From the NCBI RefSeq assembly GCF_900112585.1, contig NZ_FOLY01000002.1, positions 496,001 to 560,000 of the forward strand: a stretch of 64,000 bases of DNA, read 5' to 3'. Of the stretch, positions 20,706 to 28,994 are shown one piece after another (positions within the stretch are counted from its first letter, which is position 1; every line of letters begins with the position of its first letter). The translations under genes were made by a program, and so were the position numbers. Source of the stretch: Kushneria avicenniae. GTDB taxonomy: Bacteria; Pseudomonadota; Gammaproteobacteria; Pseudomonadales; Halomonadaceae. Under the pieces are notes generated by a model that saw only the letters and a program-made list of their open reading frames with translations, had not been told where the DNA came from and made no database searches.

Positions 20706-20851
20706 GAAACACCGATGGTGAGAAGGATGAGGTCATGGTGGCACGTCAGAGCAGAGTTGGCAGAATCTGTTTTGCAGATTTCTTTTAACACAGGGATAGT
20801 TGAATATGAGATTAACCTTGATAACAGTCTTCAGACACCAAAGGAGCCCTT

Positions 20852-21217
20852 ATGAGCATCGCAAAAACATTGTTGCTGACCTGTGCCCTGATATTGACGG
20901 CAACGGCCGGGCCGGTACTCGCGAATGATCGTGCTGCAGATTGTCATCAATTGAATGGTGCGCCGGGAGAAGACGGGCAACACGGCACGGCAGAATGCCC
21001 ACGGGGCGGTGACGGTGGCGCGGGCGTTGCCGGGAAAAATGGAGGGAACGGCGGCGACGGGGGTGACGGGGGCAATGGTGGTAACGGCGGCGCCGGCGGT
21101 AGAGGGGGAGATGGTGGCGCTGGTGGTCAAGGCGGTGACGGTGGCCGGGGAGGCGATGGCGGTCACGGGGCCAATGGACAGGATGGCCAGGATGGAGTTG
21201 ACGGGAAAAATGGGTAA
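20852..21217 (+). CDS. Secreted collagen-like Gly-Gly-X repeat protein
   Basis: A 121-residue protein with a clear signal peptide (residues 1 to about 24, ending VLAND). From about residue 52 to the end nearly every third residue is Gly, mostly as Gly-Gly-X with X Asp, Asn, Ala, Gln, Arg or His. Lacking proline, it would favour a polyglycine-II bundle rather than a collagen triple helix. Two Cys (C31 and C49 region) flank a GEDGQHG segment. AAAGGAGC precedes the ATG. It ends 23 bases before the proposed satellite end. Function unknown; surface, ice- or matrix-related roles are speculation. Confidence 0.75.
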   Translation: MSIAKTLLLTCALILTATAGPVLANDRAADCHQLNGAPGEDGQHGTAECPRGGDGGAGVAGKNGGNGGDGGDGGNGGNGGAGGRGGDGGAGGQGGDGGRGGDGGHGANGQDGQDGVDGKNG

Positions 21218-21239
21218 ATGAAGGGTGCCGGAGGAAGGG

Positions 21240-21252
21240 CCCGTCAGGATTC
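21240..21252. repeat. Candidate left attachment site
   Basis: CCCGTCAGGATTC is identical to 35801-35813 inside the tRNA-Arg T-arm/acceptor region. It sits where the GC-rich host-like sequence gives way to an AT-rich stretch (21253-21464) that precedes the CBASS genes. Confidence 0.6.
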
Positions 21253-21302
21253 TATTTAAGTTTTAAATCATTGTTTCTATTGATCTATTTTTGGGTTGAA
21301 AA

Positions 21303-21329
21303 ATCGATTATACCAATCGATATACCATT
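21303..21329. repeat. Tandem ATCGAT(T)ATACCA repeats, possible integrase arm sites
   Basis: ATCGATTATACCA (21303-21315) is followed directly by ATCGATATACCA (21316-21327). The 9-mer TATACCATT (21321-21329) recurs at the opposite end at 35672-35680, beside the integrase start. Shared short repeats just inside both ends fit integrase arm-binding sites. Inference only. Confidence 0.4.
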
Positions 21330-21442
21330 AGATCTTGCTAGACTACTCACTAGGTTGTCCGAATCATGACAGTACAAGGGGGTGGCCGTTTACGCCCATA
21401 AGAATATATTTATAAAAACCAATATATGCTAAGCGGATGTTG

Positions 21443-21464
21443 ACTGTAGTTAATAAACTACAGT
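21443..21464 (-). terminator. Hairpin directly after cap3
   Basis: ACTGTAGTT, an AATA loop and AACTACAGT form a perfect 9-bp stem beginning at the base after the cap3 stop. There is no T run, so it may be a 3'-end stabilising hairpin rather than a strong terminator. Confidence 0.45.
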
Positions 21465-21974
21465 TCATCGTCTCGCAGCTGTGTGCTCTTTGAACTCGAT
21501 GTGCAACTCACCCTGCGGGAAGACAAAGGCTCTAACCGGTCGTTCGCCGCCATACCGCGCTTGGCCAACGATCAGCATCACAGGCTCTCGACAACTGTAG
21601 CGGGAATCGGCATTGATGTCGTACATCTGAGCCAAGTCATCGCCGCTTGGTTCTACAATATTAGCTGGGTGGTAGTGCCATTCGCCGATGTAATAGGTAC
21701 GAACTTTGCTATCCCAGCGCTTCTTTAGTAGTCCATGCAATCCCCTGACTCCTCGATGAAACCAGCTCCGGCCGCGAGCTGAGTCCTTGGGCGGGGATAG
21801 TGCTTCTATCACAACGGCCGTCGACTCATCGGTCGTGTAGTGTCCGATCAGTATGCCGCCTGTTTCGATTTTTCCGGAGTATCCACACTCGCGATCAATT
21901 TGATTCCATGATGCGACCGTCAATCGGAGGGCATATCTCCGGCATGGTGTGATCCATTCGCGACCGCAACTCAT
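21465..21974 (-). CDS. cap3: CBASS Cap3-like JAMM/JAB isopeptidase
   Basis: A 169-residue JAB/JAMM metalloprotease. The zinc motif is complete: Glu37 in ETGGILIGHY, His100 and His102 in EWHYHP, Ser110 and Asp113, matching HxHx7Sx2D. In type II CBASS, Cap3 removes the CD-NTase from proteins to which Cap2 attached it. Last gene of the operon, 12 bases after cap2. Base composition is lower in GC than the chromosome genes either side. Confidence 0.9.
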   Translation of the reverse strand: MSCGREWITPCRRYALRLTVASWNQIDRECGYSGKIETGGILIGHYTTDESTAVVIEALSPPKDSARGRSWFHRGVRGLHGLLKKRWDSKVRTYYIGEWHYHPANIVEPSGDDLAQMYDINADSRYSCREPVMLIVGQARYGGERPVRAFVFPQGELHIEFKEHTAARR

Positions 21975-21986
21975 CGAGTAACCCCG

Positions 21987-23837
21987 TTATTGGCCAGGTT
22001 CAAGTGTGTATGACGACGAATCGTCACATGCTCCCTCCAACTCAGCGAGCTGGTAGCCCGCAAGACCTTCATCAAAGCGTTGCTCAAGAACGCGAAGACC
22101 TTCAGGAAGCATTCCCATTTCAGCTCGCTCCAAGTATTTCACCGTCGCAACGGCTGCAAGCCACACGTCGTCGCTTCGCGCCGGAAACAAAGGTGACCAA
22201 CAGCCCGCGCCCTCAAGCGTCTCCCCACCTGCTGTCCATTTGGTACGCTCTTCCTCAAGCCATGGTTCAACGGCGCCCGTGAACTCCTCTAATGGAAAAC
22301 AGCACGCGTGCGCTCTAAATAAAAACAAACGAGCTGCGGAGAACCCTAGAGAAGCTGAAAGAAATAGTCTGGGGACAGACCACCAGGCTGCGTCAAGACG
22401 TCTGAGGACATCATCGTCACCAGTGCAGTCCAGAACGATGTCGAAGGGCTCCAAGAGCGTTTGAAGTGCGTGGTCTTGAGGGAGTGGTTTCGCCAACGAT
22501 TTGACTTGCGACATCGGAGCAGCTGCTTGGAGCCTCGCTGCTACGGCTTCAGCCTTGTTGTGTCCGAGGGCTTCACCGGTAAGCGTGTGACGCACAAGGT
22601 TTCCAGCCTTGAGATCGTCATGGTCGATGATGATGATCTCGGCTACACCACCGCGCACCAAGAGTTCGGCGACGGCAGAGCCGAGGGCACCGGCACCGAT
22701 CAAGGCCACTGAGCGTTTACGGACTTCTGCGTGCAGTCGCCCACGCGCCTGCAGTCGGTCTGGATGCCAGTTCTCAGTTGTCAAATATGATAATTTCTTG
22801 CCCCCGCTGAAGAATTCCCAGCGCAGTCGCTCATAACGTCCGCGCATGTTGTCCCGAAACCCTTTCATCGGCTTGGTATTTTTAGGAATTTCAGGCGACG
22901 AGATAGCCTGCCAATGAACCTCAACTGGTGCACCGTTCCAACGCGAGGGAATCGGATACCCGAGGAGAATGATCACGTCCTCCTTTCCTCGGGCTTGGTG
23001 GACCATCCAACGAAAAAAACCGTCGACATCCACATTGAGCCTCGCACCGGCTCGTCGGAGCTCGGCCCACGTACCTGGAGTATGCCACGGCGGAGTCACG
23101 ATTGGTGATGGCCATAGCCACCAATAGCCGATCCACGGGTTTTCACTTGATTGATAGCCGCGACGACAACTTCGAATCCAATCACCACGCGTGTCGAAAA
23201 ACTTCTCCGCGACAATTGTTTTATCAAGGTTTGGAATCGCGCTCCAGTGAACTTCACCGTAGTGTCCTACGTGCTTCCCCCAAGCTTCCCAAGAGTTTTC
23301 ATCCTCATCATGAATCACTTTGAAGCAGGGGTTGATAAGATCAAAAGGACACTGCGGAACTTCAAACGGCTCGTCTCCCACCATCAACTGGTCATTTGCA
23401 GCAACCTCTAGCCAAGCGAGACAGCGCTCGACGTGCCAGCGTAACCGTTGTTCTACATCGTACTTGGGCTCCGGACCTCCAGCGATGCGCCCGAGGCGTT
23501 GAGATGGACTATCGAGACACAGCTTGCCGGTGCGCCAAGTTGCGTGATTCGAGGTGGACACGACGTTCCGATCTTGATGCGGAAACGTGTGAATAATGCC
23601 ACCGTCCTGAGCTGGAAAGATGCGTATTCTACCGGCAGGATAGGAGCCATCAATGAGAATGACCCAGCGCGTTTGCTCGGGCACGAAGTCAGAGGATTGC
23701 GGAGAGGTTAGTCGAAGCCGAACTGCCCAGGCAGACTCAGCCGAGATGAACTCTGGGTGCGAGTCCAATGCTATGCCGGGCGCGCCTAACAGTCGATTAA
23801 GTGCGACCCGAATGGATCTTGGCGCCTCGTCCACCAT
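21987..23837 (-). CDS. cap2: CBASS Cap2-like E2-E1 fusion ligase
   Basis: A 616-residue ubiquitin-transfer-like protein. The N-terminal E2-like domain (about 1-165) has a candidate active Cys107 in TGKLCLDSP. The C-terminal ThiF/E1 domain (about 370-600) has the nucleotide loop LIGAGALGS (379-387), Asp405 in IIDHDD, and a candidate catalytic Cys546 in GAGCWSPLFPA. Cap2 adenylates the CD-NTase C-terminus and conjugates it to a target, priming second-messenger synthesis. The ATG lies 11 bases after the CD-NTase stop with AGGAG in between, indicating coupled translation. Confidence 0.92.
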   Translation of the reverse strand: MVDEAPRSIRVALNRLLGAPGIALDSHPEFISAESAWAVRLRLTSPQSSDFVPEQTRWVILIDGSYPAGRIRIFPAQDGGIIHTFPHQDRNVVSTSNHATWRTGKLCLDSPSQRLGRIAGGPEPKYDVEQRLRWHVERCLAWLEVAANDQLMVGDEPFEVPQCPFDLINPCFKVIHDEDENSWEAWGKHVGHYGEVHWSAIPNLDKTIVAEKFFDTRGDWIRSCRRGYQSSENPWIGYWWLWPSPIVTPPWHTPGTWAELRRAGARLNVDVDGFFRWMVHQARGKEDVIILLGYPIPSRWNGAPVEVHWQAISSPEIPKNTKPMKGFRDNMRGRYERLRWEFFSGGKKLSYLTTENWHPDRLQARGRLHAEVRKRSVALIGAGALGSAVAELLVRGGVAEIIIIDHDDLKAGNLVRHTLTGEALGHNKAEAVAARLQAAAPMSQVKSLAKPLPQDHALQTLLEPFDIVLDCTGDDDVLRRLDAAWWSVPRLFLSASLGFSAARLFLFRAHACCFPLEEFTGAVEPWLEEERTKWTAGGETLEGAGCWSPLFPARSDDVWLAAVATVKYLERAEMGMLPEGLRVLEQRFDEGLAGYQLAELEGACDDSSSYTLEPGQ

Positions 23838-23847
23838 TCACTCTCCT

Positions 23848-24987
23848 CTACGCGAACCGGCCAGTGCCAGGCGTAGCTGGGTCTGTGGGCGGGGTGAAGC
23901 CTCCCTTCTTTCCCGACCCATTGTTCGGCGGCTCGGGAAACTTGGAGCCGAACATCTCACGCCAGAGGTTACCGCTCTCAGTGCGGTCTTCGGAATCGAA
24001 AGCCCGCCTTGATAGGTCAGCTCCAGTCTTAACCTGGTCGTAGAACGTGCAGAAGTCCTCTCTGGTAATGCGCTTGAACACATCATGCGACGGAACGCCG
24101 TAATCTGGGAGTGTCGGTTTATTCTCGATAAGCACTAGGAAAGAGTAGCTACTTACAATCGCTTCGAGCGTTTTCACTACGCCCTCTGACACGGACTCGA
24201 TGCCATCAGGACAGTGCTCTCCGATCAAGCGCTCGAGTGGGAACCCTTTCGGGTGTGCGGGGGCGGCATAATGCTCGAGCCTCCACCACTTGATGCATTT
24301 CACTACGTTAACGAAGTGCCTATTGCACCGTAAGTTCTTATCGCGGGTCCAGCGAATTTGCTCAAGGGGATGAGTATCATCCCACTCGTCTGCATCGCGA
24401 TCCGGGATCCGAAGTGGTTTCGCCTGCCATTCTGCTTCGCTGGCGGCTTGATCAAGCAGCAAATTTGCGTCGATGCGCGAGCGGTTGTGTAGTGCAAGCC
24501 AAGATTGATGCAGACGCCAGTCTCGGGCTTCGAAGATGTCGTCGTCAGAAGTGACAGCATCAGATTGAAGTATTCCGTATTCCTGCTTCGCCGGAGCGGA
24601 AGTCGGAACAATATCGAGGTCTACACAGCTCATCTCGATGCCGAAGGAGCGGCCTTGGGGGCGCCACTTCCCATTGTAATGCTTATTCAGGAAGGGCTCG
24701 AAGAGATCCATAGCTTTCTTTGGTGTGTACTCAGTCTCGTCCAGCTTGGTGACAATAATGAGGTCGACATCCGAGCGCTTGTCGCCTTTGGGGCGTACAG
24801 CGGTGTGTCGGCGGTAGCTGCCTTGCAGGAAGTCGCTGACCATGATTGGCTTGAGGTCCTCATCCGCGTTGAGGCGATCGCGCAGTGTCTTGTGTCCTGA
24901 GATCAGTTGATCTCGCATCGGCTTCGTCGGCCGGATTTCCTGCAAGAACTTGTTAAAATCAGACTGAAGAATCATCAGGAACCTCAT
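23848..24987 (-). CDS. CBASS CD-NTase (cGAS/DncV-like nucleotidyltransferase)
   Basis: A 379-residue nucleotidyltransferase. The active site is intact: Gly56-Ser57 in FLQGSYRRH, Asp73 and Asp75 in DVDLIIV, and a third Asp in CVDLDIVPTS (about 123-125). On phage infection such enzymes make a cyclic di- or trinucleotide. The Gly/Pro-rich tail ends in FA; a C-terminal Gly or Ala is what Cap2 conjugates in studied type II systems. The start overlaps the effector gene end by 29 bases (ATG 24987; ATG 24975 is an alternative). Clade not assigned; a SAVED effector suggests a cyclic trinucleotide, which is inference. Confidence 0.92.
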   Translation of the reverse strand: MRFLMILQSDFNKFLQEIRPTKPMRDQLISGHKTLRDRLNADEDLKPIMVSDFLQGSYRRHTAVRPKGDKRSDVDLIIVTKLDETEYTPKKAMDLFEPFLNKHYNGKWRPQGRSFGIEMSCVDLDIVPTSAPAKQEYGILQSDAVTSDDDIFEARDWRLHQSWLALHNRSRIDANLLLDQAASEAEWQAKPLRIPDRDADEWDDTHPLEQIRWTRDKNLRCNRHFVNVVKCIKWWRLEHYAAPAHPKGFPLERLIGEHCPDGIESVSEGVVKTLEAIVSSYSFLVLIENKPTLPDYGVPSHDVFKRITREDFCTFYDQVKTGADLSRRAFDSEDRTESGNLWREMFGSKFPEPPNNGSGKKGGFTPPTDPATPGTGRFA

Positions 24988-26533
24988 GTGCTTCGTTTTG
25001 GGAGCTCGGTAAGACAGGAAGAGAAAGGGAGTGGCTGTACGACCCGTTCCGCTCTATACCGAAGTCGAACTCGTACAGCGCAACCCGCCCAATCGCTTCG
25101 CGCTGCTGGCCTATGAAGAACATCAGCGCGTTCGGGCATGCGAAGAAGATATGGGCACGAGCCGCACGGGACGGACGAGCTTCGGCGAGTACGCCAAGAA
25201 ACTGCGCGGCGAGCCGGTACGCGTGGTCCGGCCCCTTGATGCTCTGCGGAGATGGGCCACCGGCTGGACTCACTGACACGAGGCGGCCCACTTGAGGCGT
25301 GCCTTCCGATGCTAGAAACGCCTCGACATCCGCACGCACATCATGCGTAACCGATAGGCAGATGGCGATATCCTGATGTTCCGCCGCCAATTCGAATGTC
25401 TGGGTTATCCAATAAGCATCGCACTCGGCATCCGACGATGGCCTCCAGATTTCTAGGCTGGGTTTTTGGATCGGTGCGAGGTCTACGCCCGAGTTCCGGC
25501 TCAGTTCCCATCCAGCCAAAAGCGCAAATGAGCCGTGGCACTCTAGGGCGATCGCGGACGGAACGCTTCGTAGTCGTGCGCGACGGTCAGGATTGCCCAG
25601 AAAGGCAAGCACCTGGGATGTGGCGTTGTGCCACGAGCCCCCAGATGCCAGATGCCGTCCCTCGAAGTTGTCCGAGACACAGATGATCTCGTCGGCCTCG
25701 GATTCGAGCCGTTCCGCAAAACGAAGGAAGCTTCGAATGCCGATCGCTGGCGGTTGAGGATTGCCGCTGGAACCGTTGGTCAGCAGACCCTCGCGCTCGC
25801 ACAGCTCCCGAAATGACTCCTCATCGAAGGAGTTCGGACCGTTCATCAAGAACTGCTGTATCAAGCTCTCGTATGGGCACGCGGCCCGATCGGCACTCGG
25901 TGTCTTTAGACCGACCACCTCCAGCGTCGTGTAGACGTAATCCTTGAAGTCTCGGCGTCCGAAGTGGTCCAGTTGAAATCGCAGCGTCTTCGCGAATGCT
26001 CTGAAAGCGCCGTCCTCAAGCCCAAGGTGGATTCGCCAATTCTCACGTACTTTGCCAAGGTCGCTCCGAGGGCCGTCATCAAAGAACTTCCGAGGCAGTT
26101 CGCCATCGTACTCGCGCAACAGCTGCGCCAGTTTGTCGTCATCTTTCCAGCGCCAGTTGGACGCAAGATGCAGTCTGAAGTCGGCATGCTTTGACGCGAG
26201 GTTGGTATAGGCGGAATAGAATCGCTGGAGGAGGGAGGACTTCGCTTTAATGAAAGCTGGATCGATCAAGGCGTCGGAGCTGTACGAATCTCTGTTATCG
26301 ACATGGTATTTGAGCTGAAAGTAGTCTGCGCTCACCATCCAGCCGCCGCCGGCGTTAACACCAGGCTTGCGATAGAACACGGCCACGTCATCCACGCCGT
26401 CAGCCTCGTCGTGCTCCAGTACTACACATTCAACCTTTGAATTAGGTCGAAGAAGATCGGCAGCCTGTCGCCAAAAGAACAGGCCTTGGAACACGTCGCC
26501 TTCTGTTCGGGCTCCGACTTGATTCAGCGCCAT
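24959..26533 (-). CDS. cap4: CBASS effector: Cap4-like nuclease with SAVED domain
   Basis: A 524-residue protein. The N-terminal region looks like the DUF4297-type PD-(D/E)xK endonuclease: Glu11 in RTEGDVFQG, Asp48/Asp49 in DGVDDVAVFY, and Gln73-Leu-Lys75 in DYFQLKYHV. The C-terminal half is SAVED-like, with the late motif HIFFACPNALMFFIGQQ (about 461) that resembles the conserved end of SAVED ligand-binding domains. Predicted role: degrade DNA when bound by the CD-NTase product. Start at ATG 26533 because GGAGG is eight bases upstream; it is the first gene of the CBASS operon. Confidence 0.85.
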   Translation of the reverse strand: MALNQVGARTEGDVFQGLFFWRQAADLLRPNSKVECVVLEHDEADGVDDVAVFYRKPGVNAGGGWMVSADYFQLKYHVDNRDSYSSDALIDPAFIKAKSSLLQRFYSAYTNLASKHADFRLHLASNWRWKDDDKLAQLLREYDGELPRKFFDDGPRSDLGKVRENWRIHLGLEDGAFRAFAKTLRFQLDHFGRRDFKDYVYTTLEVVGLKTPSADRAACPYESLIQQFLMNGPNSFDEESFRELCEREGLLTNGSSGNPQPPAIGIRSFLRFAERLESEADEIICVSDNFEGRHLASGGSWHNATSQVLAFLGNPDRRARLRSVPSAIALECHGSFALLAGWELSRNSGVDLAPIQKPSLEIWRPSSDAECDAYWITQTFELAAEHQDIAICLSVTHDVRADVEAFLASEGTPQVGRLVSVSPAGGPSPQSIKGPDHAYRLAAQFLGVLAEARPSRAARAHIFFACPNALMFFIGQQREAIGRVALYEFDFGIERNGSYSHSLSLPVLPSSQNEAHEVPDDSSV

Positions 26534-27063
26534 TGAGGTCGCCTCCATGCCCGCTGTTTCTTTGTTGTCATAGCTATGTCCTCGTGGGCCCAGGATCGAT
26601 TATCGCGTATGCAGCATATACTGAATGAACATCTCCCCCGGCGCGCTGTCGACTCCCCGCCCCGCCTGCGCTCTAAATGGGTCGGTTTTATTGCACCCTT
26701 GCAGAGGCGGCCGGACCGCCACAGTACTGGGCCGCGCGGCGGTTTTGGACCCCAAAAAAATTACGCGTTTTCTTGCATTTCACACCGCCGTTGGAGGGTG
26801 GTGCGGGGTGAAAAAGCGGCTTTCTGGTCACCGTGCTGGGCACGGCCTCAAAACAGGTGTCTCCTGCAATGCCCTCCAAGCTCTTGCGGTCTTTTCATCA
26901 CAATATTCGAGCGCACTGATTAAGTAAAGTTGTGTAAAGAAAGAGTGAGACAAAAGCAGCATCCACCACGAACTCCTTTCGCTCGCCAGAATGAAATGAT
27001 CACGCCCCGATCCAGCTATTTCTGGCCCCTCCTTTGCTGAGACTGATTCCCATTACCCTGATA
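26534..27063. other. CBASS upstream region with a conserved-looking leader
   Basis: No convincing gene. It must hold the CBASS promoter, but I cannot place it securely. On the minus strand 26879-26688 is open for 63 codons; I remember similar translations from other proteobacterial islands, so it may be a conserved noncoding element rather than a gene. A CCGTGC-TGG-GCACGG hairpin lies at 26831-26845. Confidence 0.35.
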
Positions 27064-27467
27064 CGTTTTCATACCTGTGATTTTTGAGTGGGAACACCGG
27101 GAACAGTGGGAACAAGGCTCAACCATGCGGGTTCCAGCGTGGGAACATTGTTCCCACTGAAAAATCGAGTGGGAACAGAAAAGGGCAAAAACACCCCTAT
27201 ACAGGTAGGTGTTCCCGTTTGTTCCCACTCTTTAGTGTCTTACCGGGAACAAGCGAGCCCGCCTGTGGCGCGGCTTCCAGCGAGGTGTTCCCACTGTTCC
27301 CGCTGTTCCCGGTCGTTTTCAGGTTCCTGTAAAAACCTTCCTCACCATTCCCGCCCTTGATGGGAGTCGTCTGGCCATCATCGCCGCCGGTCGTGCCGAT
27401 CCTTTTCTCTGGAAAGCGAAAGGGGTTTGGAGTCGTGGCCACCATGCAAAAAGCCCTGCCCATGGCG
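27064..27467. repeat. Repeat module A: twelve GGGAACA heptamers
   Basis: A 404-bp unit with six GGGAACA (27090, 27099, 27108, 27141, 27171, 27245) and six TGTTCCC (27149, 27210, 27220, 27286, 27295, 27304). The first three and the last three are spaced exactly 9 bp. It is a direct paralogue of module B at an offset of 417 bp. Iteron-like arrays next to replication genes suggest an origin or copy-control site. No gene is supported here: the open frames are translations of the repeats. Confidence 0.85.
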
Positions 27468-27480
27468 CGATACTCTTATC

Positions 27481-27884
27481 CGTTTTCACACCTGTGATTT
27501 TTGGGTGGCAACACTGGCAACAGTGGCAACAAGGCTCAACCATGCGGGTTCCAGAGCGGCAACACTGTTGCCAGTCAAAAAGTCACTGGCAACAGAATGA
27601 GGGTGAAAAGCCCCCTTATGGTGTGGTGTTGCCAGTTGTTGCCACTCTTTAGTGTTTTACTGGCAACACGGGAGCCCGCCTGTGGCGCGGCTTCCAGCGA
27701 TGTGTTGCCTTGTTGCCACTGTTGCCACTCGATTCAGGTTCCTGTGACGATTCTTCCTCACCGTTCCGGCGCTCGATGAGGTTTGTCTGGCCATCATGGC
27801 CGCCGGCTTTGCCGATCCTTTCCTCTGGCGAGCGATGGGGTTTGCAGGCCGTGGCCACCACGCAAAAAGGCCCCGCACATGGCG
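27481..27884. repeat. Repeat module B: twelve GGCAACA heptamers
   Basis: A 404-bp tandem copy of module A. Every heptamer position and orientation is kept (forward at 27507, 27516, 27525, 27558, 27588, 27662; reverse at 27566, 27627, 27637, 27703, 27711, 27720), but each reads GGCAACA or TGTTGCC. Flanking conserved blocks such as AAGGCTCAACCATGCGGG and GCCTGTGGCGCGGCTTCCAG are unchanged, while other positions differ freely. Confidence 0.85.
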
Positions 27885-27889
27885 GGGCC
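27863..27889 (-). terminator. Rho-independent terminator of the satellite replication operon
   Basis: On the minus strand GGCCCCGC, a CATGT loop and GCGGGGCC are followed by TTTTT, just after the gene ending at 27909. A decayed version is present at the end of module A. Confidence 0.85.
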
Positions 27890-27908
27890 TTCTGCTGTCG
27901 TTTGTGGG

Positions 27909-28994
27909 TCAGTGCTGCGTCTTGCCCGGCACATATTCCATGGTGGCTTCCAGCTCCAGCTGGCGACGGCGGCGTCTGATCGTGTTGCCCAGCTCGCCCT
28001 TGCCGGCTTCACATGCCAGCGGGGTAATGCCCTTGAGCGTGTCCGGTTGTTCTGTCTGCGTTTTCGGCATCAGGTGCCAGACCAGTTCGCCCAGCGCGGC
28101 ATACTGACGTTTGCGGATCTCATGGCGCACTGCCCGAGTCTGTTCGTTGTTGAGGTGGGAGAAAATGGCTTCGCCCGGCTCACTGGAGACGTCCAGATTG
28201 TACTGGGCCATGTACACCACGTTATTGCACAGGTCGTCGGTGATGCGCTGGAACAGCCCCTTGAGTGCCGCTCGGAAATGATCGCTGTCGAGCCCTTCGA
28301 ACAGCTTCTCTGCTTCGGCCAGCAGGCTGTGGTGACTGATGACTTCCCGTGTGGCCTTCAGGCTGCGCTGGAACTGCTCCCGGGCGACCTGTGTCTCGAT
28401 TTGCAGCCACTCGACCTGCGGTTTTAAAAGCTCGATCATCTCGCGCTTCTGCTCGGCCTCGATGCGCCACTGGCCGGCCTGCTTCTGCTGATCGCGTACT
28501 TCCTTGCCCTGCTTGCCGGCCCCTTCCAGAAAGGCCCTGCGCCAGCTCTGGCTGGCCTGCTGCTCCTGTGCCTCGGCGGCGCTGACGGTCTTTTCGATCC
28601 GGTCCAGTTCTTCTCGGGCCTGTCTCAGCCGCTCGCGCTTGTCCAGATAGTCGGCGCGGGCGGTGGTCAGTTTCTCCTGCGCCTTTGACGGCGTCAGGGC
28701 ATTGATGGCCGCCGTGGTGGGTTGATAGTCAAAGATGGCGTCCAGCAGACGCCGTGATGGCTGAGGGAGCGGCGCAGGGCTGTCTGTGGCGGTCGCGGTA
28801 TTTTGTGTTGCAGTGTTGGCAGTCATGGCGGCGTTGTCCGTGGTGGTGGTCTGGGTATTGGCGTTGGTGTCGGAATGGGTTGCGGTCATGGGGTGGTGGC
28901 TCCAGGCGATGGATGAGGGAGCGGCCCAAAGGCCGCCCCGGGTTGCGGGGGTGAAGGTGAGTGCGGCAAACGGCACCTTGATTGGTGGATTCAT
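27909..28994 (-). CDS. Satellite coiled-coil protein of unknown function
   Basis: A 361-residue protein. Residues 36-80 are Thr/Ala/Asn-rich and probably disordered; about 100-230 are a long charged helix likely to be a coiled coil (RADYLDKRERLRQAREELDR and on); the C-terminal third is mixed and basic. Its ATG overlaps the TGA of the helicase gene (ATGA), so it is translationally coupled; an internal ATG at 28889 is a plausible alternative. The shape recalls P4 Psu-type capsid/antitermination proteins, but I see no diagnostic motif and leave the function open. Confidence 0.7.
   Translation of the reverse strand: MNPPIKVPFAALTFTPATRGGLWAAPSSIAWSHHPMTATHSDTNANTQTTTTDNAAMTANTATQNTATATDSPAPLPQPSRRLLDAIFDYQPTTAAINALTPSKAQEKLTTARADYLDKRERLRQAREELDRIEKTVSAAEAQEQQASQSWRRAFLEGAGKQGKEVRDQQKQAGQWRIEAEQKREMIELLKPQVEWLQIETQVAREQFQRSLKATREVISHHSLLAEAEKLFEGLDSDHFRAALKGLFQRITDDLCNNVVYMAQYNLDVSSEPGEAIFSHLNNEQTRAVRHEIRKRQYAALGELVWHLMPKTQTEQPDTLKGITPLACEAGKGELGNTIRRRRRQLELEATMEYVPGKTQH

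Noticed and set aside
21465-21974. RadC-like DNA repair protein
   Set aside because: It has a JAMM motif, but it lacks the RadC N-terminal HhH region and sits after a Cap2-like gene, so Cap3 is the better call.
23848-24987. Ordinary nucleotidyltransferase of a type IV toxin-antitoxin or MNT/HEPN pair
   Set aside because: Length, the GS-x-DxD-x-D layout and the Cap2, Cap3 and SAVED neighbours identify CBASS.
27016-27861. Small Cys/His-rich or Gly-Asn-rich proteins encoded in the repeat modules
   Set aside because: The open frames are translations of the heptamers (for example Cys-Ser-His or Gly-Asn-Ser) in several frames; no good ribosome sites, and the two copies do not keep the same frame to the end.
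27064-27884. CRISPR array
   Set aside because: The repeated unit is only 7 bp, occurs in both orientations at irregular spacing, has no spacers of constant length, and no cas genes are present.
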